Shown: piece after piece, positions 12,650 through 23,613 of the stretch
Layout: each line of letters starts with the position of its first letter
Numbering within the stretch: position 1 is the first letter of the stretch
Assembly (NCBI GenBank): GCA_025766275.1
Contig: JAFKAC010000031.1
Location: 124,001-188,000, forward strand
Reading direction: 5' to 3'
Source of the DNA: Lactarius indigo
Lineage: Eukaryota; Basidiomycota; Agaricomycetes; Russulales; Russulaceae
Length of the DNA stretch: 64,000 nt
Made by a program: the position numbers and the translations under genes
The notes under the pieces: generated by a model
Databases searched by the model: none
Told to the model about the DNA's origin: nothing
Seen by the model: the letters and a program-made list of their open reading frames with translations, nothing else

Positions 12650-14191
12650 TCACGCGCCATAATGAACGAAGTTTACCCATCTCTCTAGGCTGATCCGTCT
12701 CTTCCTCCGCAGCTTCTTCACCGCGAACCTGAGTGCCTTGGCGGACCTTTCGTGATACGGTATCCCCTCTTCTCGTCGAGAATTAGAGAACAACGCCTTG
12801 TAAAAATGTTCCGCCAGGTGCCGTCCATCCTCATCCACCATAGCCCACATCGTACCGACAACACTCCGGAACCCGCAGTACTGTACCGCAGCCGCGAGGT
12901 GAAGTCCTTCATCAATCATGCTTCCTTCAGTCACCTCGGCCGTGTGGCAAGCGGAGAGAAATGCGAATTCGGCGGTGGGCAGATGGGAACGCACGATTTC
13001 GAGCAGTGTCAGGCGCTTGTCTCCGTAAAGCTCGAATCCGGCCTCGAATGGCTTGCCCATCTCTAGTGTACCATGACACGCGAAGTGAATAAATCGGTGG
13101 TAGTGGAAGCCATCGATGACCGCAGCGGGCGTCGCAGCTTCTGAGATGAGGCTTGTCACCTCGGTATCGAGAGCCTGGACGACTTGGATCTCGCCCCCCA
13201 CTGTCGGAAGAGATGGGTCGGGCTGCGCCACTAGAAGTAGGGAGGGTCTATCCAGAGATCGCGGACCAGAATCGCGATTGCGAGATTGGATGAGGGCGGA
13301 TAGTGTTGGAGTATAGGAACAGATGTAGAGATCCAAGAAATAGCGGATCTCGCCGTCCTCGGATGGGATTGGGCCCATGGCATGGAGAGGAAGGGAGAAA
13401 AACACGGATGTCGGGCACCACCAGACCCGGGACTGTTCTGGTACTTGGAGCTGGCGGAATCGGTCAATGACGGGTTTTCCAATGAGCTCGTAGAGCTTCG
13501 CGAGAACAGAGGCAAGGGCTTCGCAGTAATGGCTTGAATCGAGCCCATATTTGCGTCGCGAGACCAATAACTGATTCTTCAATGCGTTCGCACGGTCGTA
13601 GAAATCTTGAGGGGTCTGGATGAAAGAAGGAGACGTGTTGTGGAGAAGGATAAGAATGTCAGAGCGCCATTCGGAGTGGTTTATAATGATGACGGGACCG
13701 CAAGAGGCAGCAGAGCGGAGTGTGTCGAATGATGGAGATGTCATGAAGCTATCGAAACCCGGCAAGGTTCGAATTTGCGAAATGAGACTGTCGCGTTCCT
13801 TTAATAGCTTACGTCGCCTTAGCAGGAGACGACCGAATGGGTCCGCCACACTGAGGTCGTCGGCTGCGCCATCATCGATACTGAATTTGTGGCTCGGTGG
13901 GATAGACTTGGTAAGTTCCTCAAGGTCTCGGTTGACCGCTGAAAACTCGTGTCCTAATCGTGGATCCACCTGTGATAGCTGATCAATTGAAGGACGAAGA
14001 CGACGCATCTCGGACCAAAGTAAGGCTCTCCCTCTTTCAAGGGTCTCAATCGCTTCCTTAAGGAGATTCAGGTCGACCTGATACGAGGCATAGTCTAGCG
14101 GCGCCCTACAAGGGATGTCAAGTTCGTTGGCGACAATGATGGCGTGTTGTAGCTGTAAAGTTGGCGCAAATAGCAGGGTGTCTTGCATCAA
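12650..14191 (-). CDS. CHAT-domain protease-like ORF of copy C (513 codons)
   Basis: This is the best kept member of the array. One open frame holds a helical linker (RGRALLWSEMRRLR at about residue 53, ELTKSIPPSHK, then WRSDILILLHN) and a complete CHAT domain from about residue 200 on. The catalytic His lies in HFACHG (near residue 371, about 13075-13087) and the catalytic Cys in LSACHTA (near residue 412, about 12943-12957); both match the CHAT family dyad. It ends RWVNFVHYGA. The ATG used here is internal to the ancestral gene: the homologous N-terminal TPR half lies upstream (14192-15808) in broken frames, so a translated product would be a CHAT module lacking most TPRs. Function unknown; bacterial TPR-CHAT proteins act as regulated proteases in immunity, which is only an analogy here. 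Confidence 0.72.
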   Translation of the reverse strand: MMQDTLLFAPTLQLQHAIIVANELDIPCRAPLDYASYQVDLNLLKEAIETLERGRALLWSEMRRLRPSIDQLSQVDPRLGHEFSAVNRDLEELTKSIPPSHKFSIDDGAADDLSVADPFGRLLLRRRKLLKERDSLISQIRTLPGFDSFMTSPSFDTLRSAASCGPVIIINHSEWRSDILILLHNTSPSFIQTPQDFYDRANALKNQLLVSRRKYGLDSSHYCEALASVLAKLYELIGKPVIDRFRQLQVPEQSRVWWCPTSVFFSLPLHAMGPIPSEDGEIRYFLDLYICSYTPTLSALIQSRNRDSGPRSLDRPSLLLVAQPDPSLPTVGGEIQVVQALDTEVTSLISEAATPAAVIDGFHYHRFIHFACHGTLEMGKPFEAGFELYGDKRLTLLEIVRSHLPTAEFAFLSACHTAEVTEGSMIDEGLHLAAAVQYCGFRSVVGTMWAMVDEDGRHLAEHFYKALFSNSRREEGIPYHERSAKALRFAVKKLRRKRRISLERWVNFVHYGA

Positions 14192-15808
14192 TGACAGAGC
14201 GTCCTCGTACGCCTATGGAGACGAAGGAGGGTCCGAGTCGGGTACGCCGCGCAAGAGATGCACACATGTATACAAGCCGGAATCTGTCGAACAAGCTCAA
14301 ACGTTCGTCGTCGACACACTTGACGAGCAGTTCCTACCACTTCAAGTCCGGTCTTGCATCACTTTGCACTGTGGTTACTTGAATCGGACCCGGCGCGGAT
14401 GCGGGTGAACAAAGAGTTAGAAAGATTAATAAATGCTGGGTGTCGCAGTACGGGTATTAGCGTCCGCTCAAAAACTTGACGGTATGTGTTAATCGCCTCG
14501 TTGAGGTACTCGATCTTGTTTGTGCGCTCGAATGCTTCATCGAGGATCTTGCCAAAAAAAAGGAAGTGGCCTGAGGAAGCCAAGTCCGTTGGGGCAGAAC
14601 CAAGTGCGGTTCGGCCCGATTCGATAGCTTCTTCGATCTTCATATTGTCATTATTGCGGATTCGCAGAGAGAAGTTCGTCAAGGAGCTGCAGCTTCTCGA
14701 CCGGGCCGATTTTCGGATCCTCAAAGGATGTCACTGGCGCTGGCTGAGATAACGGTGAACTTGAATTGCCGGACAACACTTCGCGGTCTTCGATAGAACC
14801 AAAGTAATGGAGGCGCTGCTGCGCTGCGACTTCCGCATAACTCTCTTTGAAAGAAGATGGACCAGTATATCCATGAATATGGTGTATTGCCTCCTCCACA
14901 TATTCCGGGGTCCCTTGCGTGAACGATCGGATCGTCGCTAGCAACGTCACGAGTTGTTGAGCTGAATCTACGAATTCACCTCCAGTGGGACTAGAAGTGA
15001 TAAGTTCATCCAGGGTGGCTGTGGCCTCCTCAGTAATCGTCATTCACATAAGTCATGCTATAGCGACTGACAAGAGATAAAGCAAAGGCGAAGCGAAGCC
15101 CACGCAGATCCGGCCTGCGCTTCCTCGCCAATCGCAGGGATTCGATAACTTGATCTAACAGGTTGATCAGGCATCCACGGCTTCGATATCTGATACAACT
15201 ACATTGACCAAGTGAGTGATGGAGGAAGCGGTGCCGTCATCTGAGGCATTTGAAGTAAGGAGTTCGTGGCAAAGAGTCGCCATCTCCTCAATGTACCCCA
15301 TCACATTTCTGGCTTCTAACTCCACCTGATATGACAATACACCCACGAGGGATGCTGTGACTTCATGGCGGCGGGATCCAAACTGGGGCTGGTCTCGAAG
15401 ATAACGGAAGTATTTGGCTGCATAAATGGCGTCTTCATGCTGGCAGTACTCTTTCGAGCGACTAAAAAGCGTTCGAGCGAGGGCAAACAGTGCACTAAGG
15501 ATTCTTGGACTTTGTTCTAGCCACGAATGAAGAGGAAGAAGTATTGCTTCGGTCAAATGAAAAATTGACTTGTCAGCGATCCTTCCCTTTGATTCGACAG
15601 TCTGTATCGTCGGGCTCGCATCAAGGCCAGACCACTAAGATTGTCGGCACGACTTGGATCAGATCGAGATGATGTTGCGAGAAGACGCTGAAACTGTGTA
15701 ATAGAGGAATCGATTTCACGGATGGATCCTGTAAACAGTTAGTTGGGTCACAGTTGATACGGGACACGCCCGGAAGGCCGAGGGTGACTTACGTAGTGCG
15801 TCGGCCAT
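14192..15808 (-). pseudogene. N-terminal TPR half of CHAT copy C, disrupted
   Basis: Exon 1 is ATG 15808 (MADAL) with donor GTAAGT at 15792. Exon 2 follows an acceptor near 15733 and reads SIREIDSSITQFQRLL, then the TPR-like region. The frame then changes: DKSIFHLTEAILLPLHSWLE and FRYLRDQPQ are in one frame (15556-15167), TPEYVEEAIHHI in another (15043-14651), FERTNKIEYLNEAINTYRQ in a third (14724-14359). Another shift near 14215 separates these from the CHAT ORF. With several indels the full-length protein cannot be made from this sequence as it stands. Confidence 0.72.
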
Positions 15809-17536
15809 GCTTAAATGCTTAAACACTCGAGTATCGGACAGCGAAGTGAAGTGACGAGCCTGAAGTTGGGCTTCCGGGGGCGAAAGATACGAGTTACGAA
15901 TGGGACCCTTTGCGACGAGCAGGATGTATTTGTAACACACCAGGACACCCCATGCCCAGAACTCGTGTATCAAATAGAAGAACGTACGAATCACAATGAA
16001 ACACAGCCAATAACCCTACTAGCACACGGCGCGGTCCGCATATACGGCAACAGATTGGGACCATTCCCAAAGACAATACCAATGCTATATTACTGTCCTA
16101 GAAAAAAAGACAACACCGACCTGAGTACTAGGAGGTGACTCGAGGCAGTCGCTGCTGTAGGCTACACAAGGACGAGGTTACTTCAGAAGAGTGGGTGATA
16201 ACGCGATAACGATGGAAATGGTTGGCCACGTGTCGTGCCGTAAGCCACTCTCATCGCAAGCGCCCCTACACAACTTGAACACCCCTGGCCTCCATCGTCC
16301 CCTTTGACTTCCTCCACCAACCCTCTTTGACTTGTCACTGCATCATCAGGTACTCCTCGTCGAGTTGTCTAGGGTAAGGGTATCGTTTCCCTTCAAAGTA
16401 TCGTTGGGTGTCCCTGTTCGAAGTGTTCTAACTTGTGAAACTATATGCATGCATTCTCGACCACAACTCCAGACCCGTACATACCATTGACTGTATTCTT
16501 TCCTGCCCTCTTCCTCATTTTGCCTACATTTGATCTCTCTTTGACTTCGCTCCGTGCTGCCATGTCACCATTCCCACTTTTACATTTCTGATAAAATTCT
16601 CCCAGCTGAGTCAGGTCTAAAGTCAGCAAGTACATTTGTCTCGAAGTTTCCGTCCGTCGTCCGTCATCTTTATCGTCTCACTTTCCTTTGCGTCATCAGC
16701 ACGTCACTTGTCTGAGTTCCGACACCCCTGACACTTAGCTGCTCCTAGCTTCAACCTTGGTTCCCCGCCCGTCACGACGCTCTCTCAGCTTGACTATCCG
16801 GGAAGCCTCCGCTCCTGGCAATCCCCGCAGTCTCTCGACACTCCGCACTTCCTCATTCATTCCTGTCCATGCCCTCTGTCTCCTCCACTCCACCCCTTCC
16901 GAGTCCTTTCTCAATCCAGACTTTATCTGCGTGCTTCACTCTCCTTTATTCCTATTAAACTCACGCACGTGCTTCGAAGCACATACAGCGGATCCATCCA
17001 TCTCTTTCGCATTCACGAAGAGGTTAGGCTACTGAGCGGTTCCAGATTAAGATAAGGTATTCCTCAGCTGCATAAGCGCGAGGTTCAGACTTCGGCTGGA
17101 GCGGCAAACAAGACTAATGAGAGTAAGAGATCTGATCCTCTGGGAAACGACAGAGATCAAGGAAATCGCTTGCTCATGCGCGTTCCAGCAACATACTGGA
17201 TGTGTTTACGAAAGTATAATCCATTGCTAGATGGGATCGTGTCGCTTGGGTCATCAACTTGTCCCAGCTGCTGTACTGTTCACACACCAACGTCGGCCGT
17301 GTTTCCCAGGGAATAGAATTAGTATATCAAGTTTATAGACCACGACACTTAATCGTTTCAGTGGCGGCAACCGCATCGTGTTGAACCCAACCATCCTAGT
17401 ACAGTTACGTCCAGTACAAAACCCTCATCGTGGAATAAGCACGAAACCCGCGCCACGTGGTACCTATAATTGTTTGAGTGATTGCACACATGAAAGCCGT
17501 ATTCAAACAACCTGTATACTCACAGACAACCCGCGT
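15809..17536. other. Spacer between CHAT copy C and relic E
   Basis: No gene. 15809-16200 is the upstream flank of copy C. 16250-16960 is the pyrimidine-rich array spacer, also seen at 5400-5800 and elsewhere. 16990-17536 is the 3' flank of relic E and aligns with 12090-12649 downstream of copy C. Confidence 0.6.
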
Positions 17537-17682
17537 TCATGTACCATAATGAACGAAGTTCACCCATCTCTCCAGAGTGGTCCGTCTCTTCCTCCGCAGC
17601 TTCTTCACCGCGAACTGTAACGCCTTCGCAGATCTTTCATGATACGGTATCCCCTGTTCCTGTCCCGAATTAGAGAATAACT
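17537..17682 (-). pseudogene. CHAT relic E: last ~48 codons only
   Basis: The minus strand reads LFSNSGQEQGIPYHERSAK, then KKLRRKRRTTLERW and VNFVHYGT, then TGA (17539-17537). This is the C-terminal end of a copy A/C-type CHAT protein, still in frame. Sequence beyond 17682 instead matches the region about 300 bp upstream of the copy C start (compare 17690-17770 with 16100-16180). A deletion of about 3 kb therefore removed nearly the whole gene and fused its tail to its own promoter-distal flank. Confidence 0.82.
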
Positions 17683-19247
17683 CAATACAGCACCAACCCG
17701 ACGAGCAGGAGGTCGACTAGAGGGCAGTCGTCGCAATGCGACCAGTATTACACGAGGACAAGGTTACTTCACGAAAGGAGCGGGGATACACTGAGGGTCG
17801 TGCCGTGCCATAAGCCACTGCATCGCAATTCTTGCATCGGCGTCCCGCTCGTCCTATGATATGTAGTTCCGATGCCCCATAGTCCTTTCGGTGCTGTCTC
17901 CTAATCGTCCAGACTCTCGCTCTCTATCACCTGGTTTCGTCACTCGCGCTCTTTGCTGTCGGTTCCTCCACGCGCAGCTCCACCTCTGCTGGGTGTGCAT
18001 GCTCCGAATATCGACGGCCCGCGCTTTCCGGATCCCTGCCCATATTCACTGCTTCCTCTATTTCTCCCCCTTTTCGGCCTAGTCTCTGTCTACTTCATCA
18101 CTTTCCCCCACTGCTCTCCGTCACTGAATTCACGTAAGCGCCACATAGAGCATACAACGGATTCCGCCCCTTCTCGTGCGCACTGCGCAGTCACCATGAA
18201 CATGAGTAAGAAAGTTAATTTTACATTGATTTGATCTATTTGTGCACGCGCCACCGGACGAGCAGCAAACGGCTTGTGGACAGATGAACAGCGCTGACCA
18301 AGCCGGACACTTGGCCCAAAACCCGTCTCGGCTGTAGACGGTTGTGAAACTTGAAATCACTCAGCGTCACCATCCAGGTTTAGTACCCTACGATACGTGC
18401 TGTAAGCCTGCGATGTGACTGCCGTTTTCGTTCAGGACTCTCCGTACTCCCACTTCCCGTTGATCGTGTTTTGGTCACCGGCCCTTCGCCCTCCAAAGAA
18501 GAAAGCGGAAAATAGTCCACAGACCATTGACATTGCTTGGGGTGTGAGTGGTCGAATTTTGGGTTGAATTTGGCTCACTAGATAGGATTTACAAAGGCCT
18601 TGCGCGACTCAATTGTACTCCTATTCTCCGTAGTGTAGCCGCCGCGTGAGTACATGGTGATGAATATGGGTCGAAGTCGCAGAAGCAATCCAAGACTACT
18701 GTCGAGAATGGCACAATATCGAAGCTCAGAATCCGAACGACGATAGCAACAAATGAGGGTGACTCAAGGGCGAAGGCGAGAGAGTTGTGATCTGTAGGCT
18801 TAGAGTGGCTGTGGTCTTATCTGACTTTATGCAACAGAGACAAGTAGAATGGGTGCCATGGTATATCTCAGGCCTTAAATATATGACAGCCAGTAGCTAG
18901 TAGATACTGTAGAGGAAAAGGGAGAGAGTATCGTCACGGAAAACGTCGAACACAGGAGAACACGAACGCTGGCAAAGAACGCAAAGGGAGAACCGTAGAA
19001 GTATAAGGGGGAAGGTGTAGACAAAAAAGGAGGGAAGCGGGAGTCAAAGCAAAGAGATATTATTAAGGGAGACAAGCAAATGATCCAAGGACAAACTTGA
19101 AGGAATTGGAAGCGAAAATTCCCAAGTGGGGTACCAAACTGAGACCACCATCGAGAAAGACAACGCGTGCACCACACTCGGCTACGGACAGACAGTAAGC
19201 ACGAGAACCGTATTCGCCTAAACCCGAATATTTCTGAATACCCACAT
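17683..19247. other. Spacer between relic E and CHAT copy D
   Basis: 17683-17830 is the residual upstream flank of the deleted copy E. 17850-18130 is pyrimidine-rich array spacer. 18140-18890 shows nothing I recognise. 18890-19247 is the 3' flank of copy D, aligning with the 3' flank of copy B at 6120-6517. Confidence 0.55.
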
Positions 19248-22200
19248 TTATGCGCCGTAATGAACAAAGTTCACCCATCTCTCCAGTGTGATCCGCCTCT
19301 TCCTTCGTAGCTTCTTCACCGCCACGCGGAGTGCTTTCGCAGATCTTTCGTAATACGGCACACGCCCTGAATTTGAGAACAACGCCTTGTAAAAATATTC
19401 CGCCAGGTCCCGTCCATCCTCGTCCACCATCGCCCACATCGTCCCGACAACACTCCGGAATCCACAGTATTGCACTGCAGCCGCGAGATGAAGCCCCTCA
19501 TCAATCGACGCTTCCTTCAGTCACCTCAGCCGTGTGACAAGCAGAGAGAAATGCGAATTCGGCCGTGGGCAGATCCGAGCGGACAATCTCGAGTAGCGTC
19601 AGGCGCTCATCTCCGTAAAGCTCGAACCCGGCCTCGAATGGTTTTCCGGCCTCCAGTGTACCATGGCACGCAAAGTGAACAATCTGGTTGTGATGGAAGC
19701 CATCGATGACTGCGGCAGGTGTCGCCGCTTCTGAGATGAGACTTGTCACCTCGGTATCTAGAGCCTGTACGACTTGGATCTCGCCCCCCACAGTCGGAAG
19801 AGATGGGTCAGGCTGCGCTACAAGTAGTATAGATGGTCGACCCGAAGATCGTGAACCGGAATCGCGATTGCGAGATTGGATGAGCGCAGACAACGTCGGG
19901 GTATAGGAACAAATGTAGAGATCCAAGAAATAGCGCAACTCGCCATCATCAGATGGGATTGGACCCATGGCGTGGAGTGGAAGGGAACTAAACACAGATG
20001 TCGGGCACCACCAGATCCGGGACTGTTCTGGGATGTTCAGCAGGCGAAGTCTATTGATGACGGGTTCGCCAACGAGCTTGTAGAGTTCTACGAGAACCGA
20101 AGCTAGAGTTTCGTCGTAATGGCTTGAATCGAGTCCATTTTTGTGGCGCGATTTCAATAACCTGTCTTTTAATGCCCTCGCACGGTCGTAGAAATCATGC
20201 GGGGTTGAGATAAGGGAGGGAGACGCGTAGTGAAGAAGTATTAGAATGTCAGAGCGCCACCTGGAGTGGTTTATGATGATGACGGGACCAGAAGAGGCGG
20301 CAGAACGGAGTGTGTCGAACGATGGAGATGTCAGGAAGCCACGAAAACCCGGCAACGCTTGTATTTGCGAAACTAGCTTGTCACGTTCCTTTAGAAGCCT
20401 ACGTTGCTTCAGCAGGAGACGACCGAATGGGTCCACCGCCCTGAGATCGTCGGCTGCGCCACCGTCGATACTTAATTTGTGGCTCGGCGGGATGGATTTG
20501 GTGAGCTCTTCGAGGTCTCGATTGACCGCTGCGAACTTGCGTCCTAAATCCGGGTCTGCCTCGAGAAGTTGATCGACTTGAGCACGAAGGTGACGCATCT
20601 CAGTCCAGAGTAAGGCTCTCCCTCTTTCAAGAGTCTCAACGGCTTCTCTGAACTTGGTGCAGGCCGACTTGAAACGATGCATAGTCAAGCGGCATGCTGT
20701 GGGAGCGGTAAGCTGTGGCGAGAGTGGCATGCTGTAGCTGCAAAGTTGGTGCAAGGAAGCAGGGTGCCCCCGTCAAGGACACAGCGGCCTCGTACGCTAT
20801 GGAGACGGAGGGGTGACGGGATCTCCGCGCAAAAAAAGCCCATATACATGCCAACTGGAATCGAATAGGTAAGCTCCCGTGTCCATCATTGACGCACTGG
20901 GAAAGCATTGCCATCGCTTCCTCCGGGTCTTGTGTGCGGTGACCTGGAAAGGAAATAGAGCGGATAATCAATGACTGGGCAAGTTGACTAAGTGTCGTGA
21001 AGCGTAGGAACTGTGGTAATGGACGCTCAAAAACTTGACGGCGTGTGTTAATTGACTCGTTAAGGTACTCGATCTTGTTTGTGCGCTTGAACGCTTCAAA
21101 GAGGATCAAGCCAAAGAGTTCGAAAAGGCAAGATACAATCGGGTCCCCTGGAGTCGTTGAAGCAAGTATGGTTCGGCCCTTTCCGATAGCTTCGTCGATC
21201 CTCGTTGTGTCGTTATTCTGGACTCGTGGAGAGAACTCCTCCGAGGACCTCCATATTTTTCTGTACCTGGTCGAATTCCAGATCGTCGCCTTCGTACTCC
21301 CCAAAGGACACCTCTGGCGCTGGTTGAGATAACGGTAAACCGCTGGACGACGCTTCGGGGCCATCGATAGAACCAAAGTAACGGAAACGCTTCTCCGCGG
21401 TGCGTTCTAGGTCAAAAGTGACAGCAGGATGAAAGGGTTTTTTGACAGAAGACGATGCTAAGATATGCACGAATTCGATATATTGCCTCCTCTAAATATT
21501 CCGGGGTCTCGTGTGTCGCCGATCGAGTCATCGCGAGCATTGTGACGAACCACTCAGCTTCAGCAACGAATTCGCCCTGACTGTCTCCAGGGGAATTGGA
21601 AGCGTTGGAAGTGATAATTTCGTCCAAGACGGATGCAGCTTTCTCATAATCGTCATTCGCAAAGGTCACATAATAGTGAGTACCGAGAGAAACTCCAAGG
21701 GCGAAGTGAGCCTGGCGAAGATCTGGTTTGTGCACCCTCGCTGCTTGCAGGCACCTGATGACTTTATCCAATGGTCGATCCGGGAGCCATAGACGGACTT
21801 TGGACAAAATCAGTTCAGAAAGGAGGGTGACGGTGTGAGTGGTGTCATCTTCGGACGCATCCGAGGTGAGGAGTTCGGGGCAGAGGGTTGCCACCTCTTC
21901 AATGTTCTGCACAGTGTTGCTGGCCTCCAACTTCACCCGAATTGCCAACACATCTATGAGCAACGTCGAAACCGCATGGCGCGGGCACGCGAACGCTGCC
22001 TGAGGCTGGTCTCGAAGATGGCGGAGGTAATTGGTTGCATAAATGGCATCTTCAAGCTGATTGGACAGTTTCAAGCGTTTGATAAACGCGAGAGCGAGGA
22101 GGAATAAGGCTGTAAGGATCGTTGGGCCCTGTCCTAGCCACAAACTGGGTGGGAGGAGTATTGATTCGGTCAAATGAAGAACCGCCTTGTCGAGATCTTC

Positions 22201-22424
22201 TCTTTGATTAGACTGCATATATCGATTGAGTCGCGTCGTAGCCAGACCAAGAATAGATAAAAGGCGACGAGGATCAGATTGAAATGACATAGAGGTAATT
22301 TTCGAGAACGTGTGGCGAAGGGGTCGCCTTCGGGAAGAGCACCTGTAAGCAACTAGTTGGGACGATGACGGGCCTGGAAAGGCTGAGACTATATCAGGCT
22401 CACCTGGTAGTACGTCGGCCTCAC
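19248..22424 (-). pseudogene. TPR-CHAT domain protein, copy D, disrupted
   Basis: The longest clean TPR region of the array is here: 292 codons (22290-21412) with LRHLRDQPQAAF, NDDYEKAASVLDEIITS and TPEYLEEAIYRI. A second block (21376-20636) has FKRTNKIEYLNESINTRRQ, and a third (20754-19501) carries linker and CHAT with HFACHGT and LSACHTAEVTEGS. The last part (19475-19248) ends VNFVHYGA. Breaks: one extra base after TEGS at about 19503 puts a stop right behind the Cys motif, and further shifts lie near 21400 and 20680. The position of the exon 1 ATG of copies A-C reads TGAGGCC instead of CATGGCC at about 22420, so the original start codon is lost. Same 3' flank subtype as copy B. Confidence 0.8.
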
Positions 22425-23613
22425 TTAGTAAATTGGAATGTCAAGAGGGTGAGAGAAAGATGCGAGGCACGAAAGGGTACCGTTTCGAGTCAAGCTCCCA
22501 CACGACTTGGAAGTGTTGGTAACAAGTTCGGTGATGCTCATATACCACAGAACACGTGTACCAGATAGAAGCATGGAAAGACGCACATTCTCACATGACT
22601 GTGCAGTTCGCATATATGGCAACAGGCCCGGGAACTGCCATCAAGGACGACACCCGATGGGAAGCAAGTCGACCAGAGGCAGGGGTCGCAGCACAATCAA
22701 CAGAACGCGAGGGCGAGATTGATAAAAATATATGCAGAGGGGGCCTGGCAGGCATGTGCCTCTACTTGAAGTGGCCCTGCGCCAGACTTGGAGCCGTATG
22801 AGATATCCAGAGTTAGTACGATGGGTGAAAGTGTTATTTCGTCGTGGTCAAGGACGTGGTGCGAATTATTGGAAGTCCGAGAACAGTTCACACGAGCCCA
22901 CATTCTGATGGCGAGAAGATAGGTACGATAAACTTGCGACATTGTAGTTGTGTCTGCAGGCTTGAAGCCTGTCTTTCCAATTGAACCCGCTCGAGATGAG
23001 ACACCCTCCAAACGACAGGTCCGCTGCCTTGCAGTGAAATATACTGCGAATAATCACAGAAAAGACAATACTGCAATACGTCCTCTCATCGAAGAGTTCA
23101 TTACGTGCCTCACTGATATCACGGTAACACGCGGACTGGGAGCTTCAACTTGGAGGTGATCTTACTCCTAGACCCGACCCAGGTGCTCACGATTACGCAA
23201 GTGCGTAGCCTTCCTTTCTCCTCTCCTCGTGGCGGATAGACTCTAACGTGTCACTATGCGACAGTTCAGATCCCGGGCTCGAAACAATATCTTGGGAAAA
23301 AGTGCCGAGGCTGCTGGAGATCAGGTGTTCGCTCCACGAGGCGTGCGGCAGGCTGAGGGCCTTGAACGGGTACGCCAACGAATGATGTTAACTTAGGCTC
23401 TTACTAGGTGGAGACAACGAAGGTCTCGCGAGTACCACCCGCCGAAACAGAAGTGTGAGTGAGAAAGAAAGTCCCGCAAGGGTATTATTAGTGTACTCGC
23501 AGTTAGACAAGGAGTAAAAGAGAAACGACAGAAAGTGACAGCACGAAGTACGACCCAACTCGCGAGCCCACCCCCTCAAACACCCGCAACAATTCTGTAT
23601 GCGTGACAGTATA
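22425..23613. other. Intergenic between CHAT copy D and Vps1
   Basis: 22425-22800 is the upstream flank of copy D and matches short blocks upstream of A and C (for example GCATATATGGCAACAGG at 22611 against the C flank near 16035). 22800-23613 shows no gene; the last part lies downstream of the Vps1 stop codon. Confidence 0.5.
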
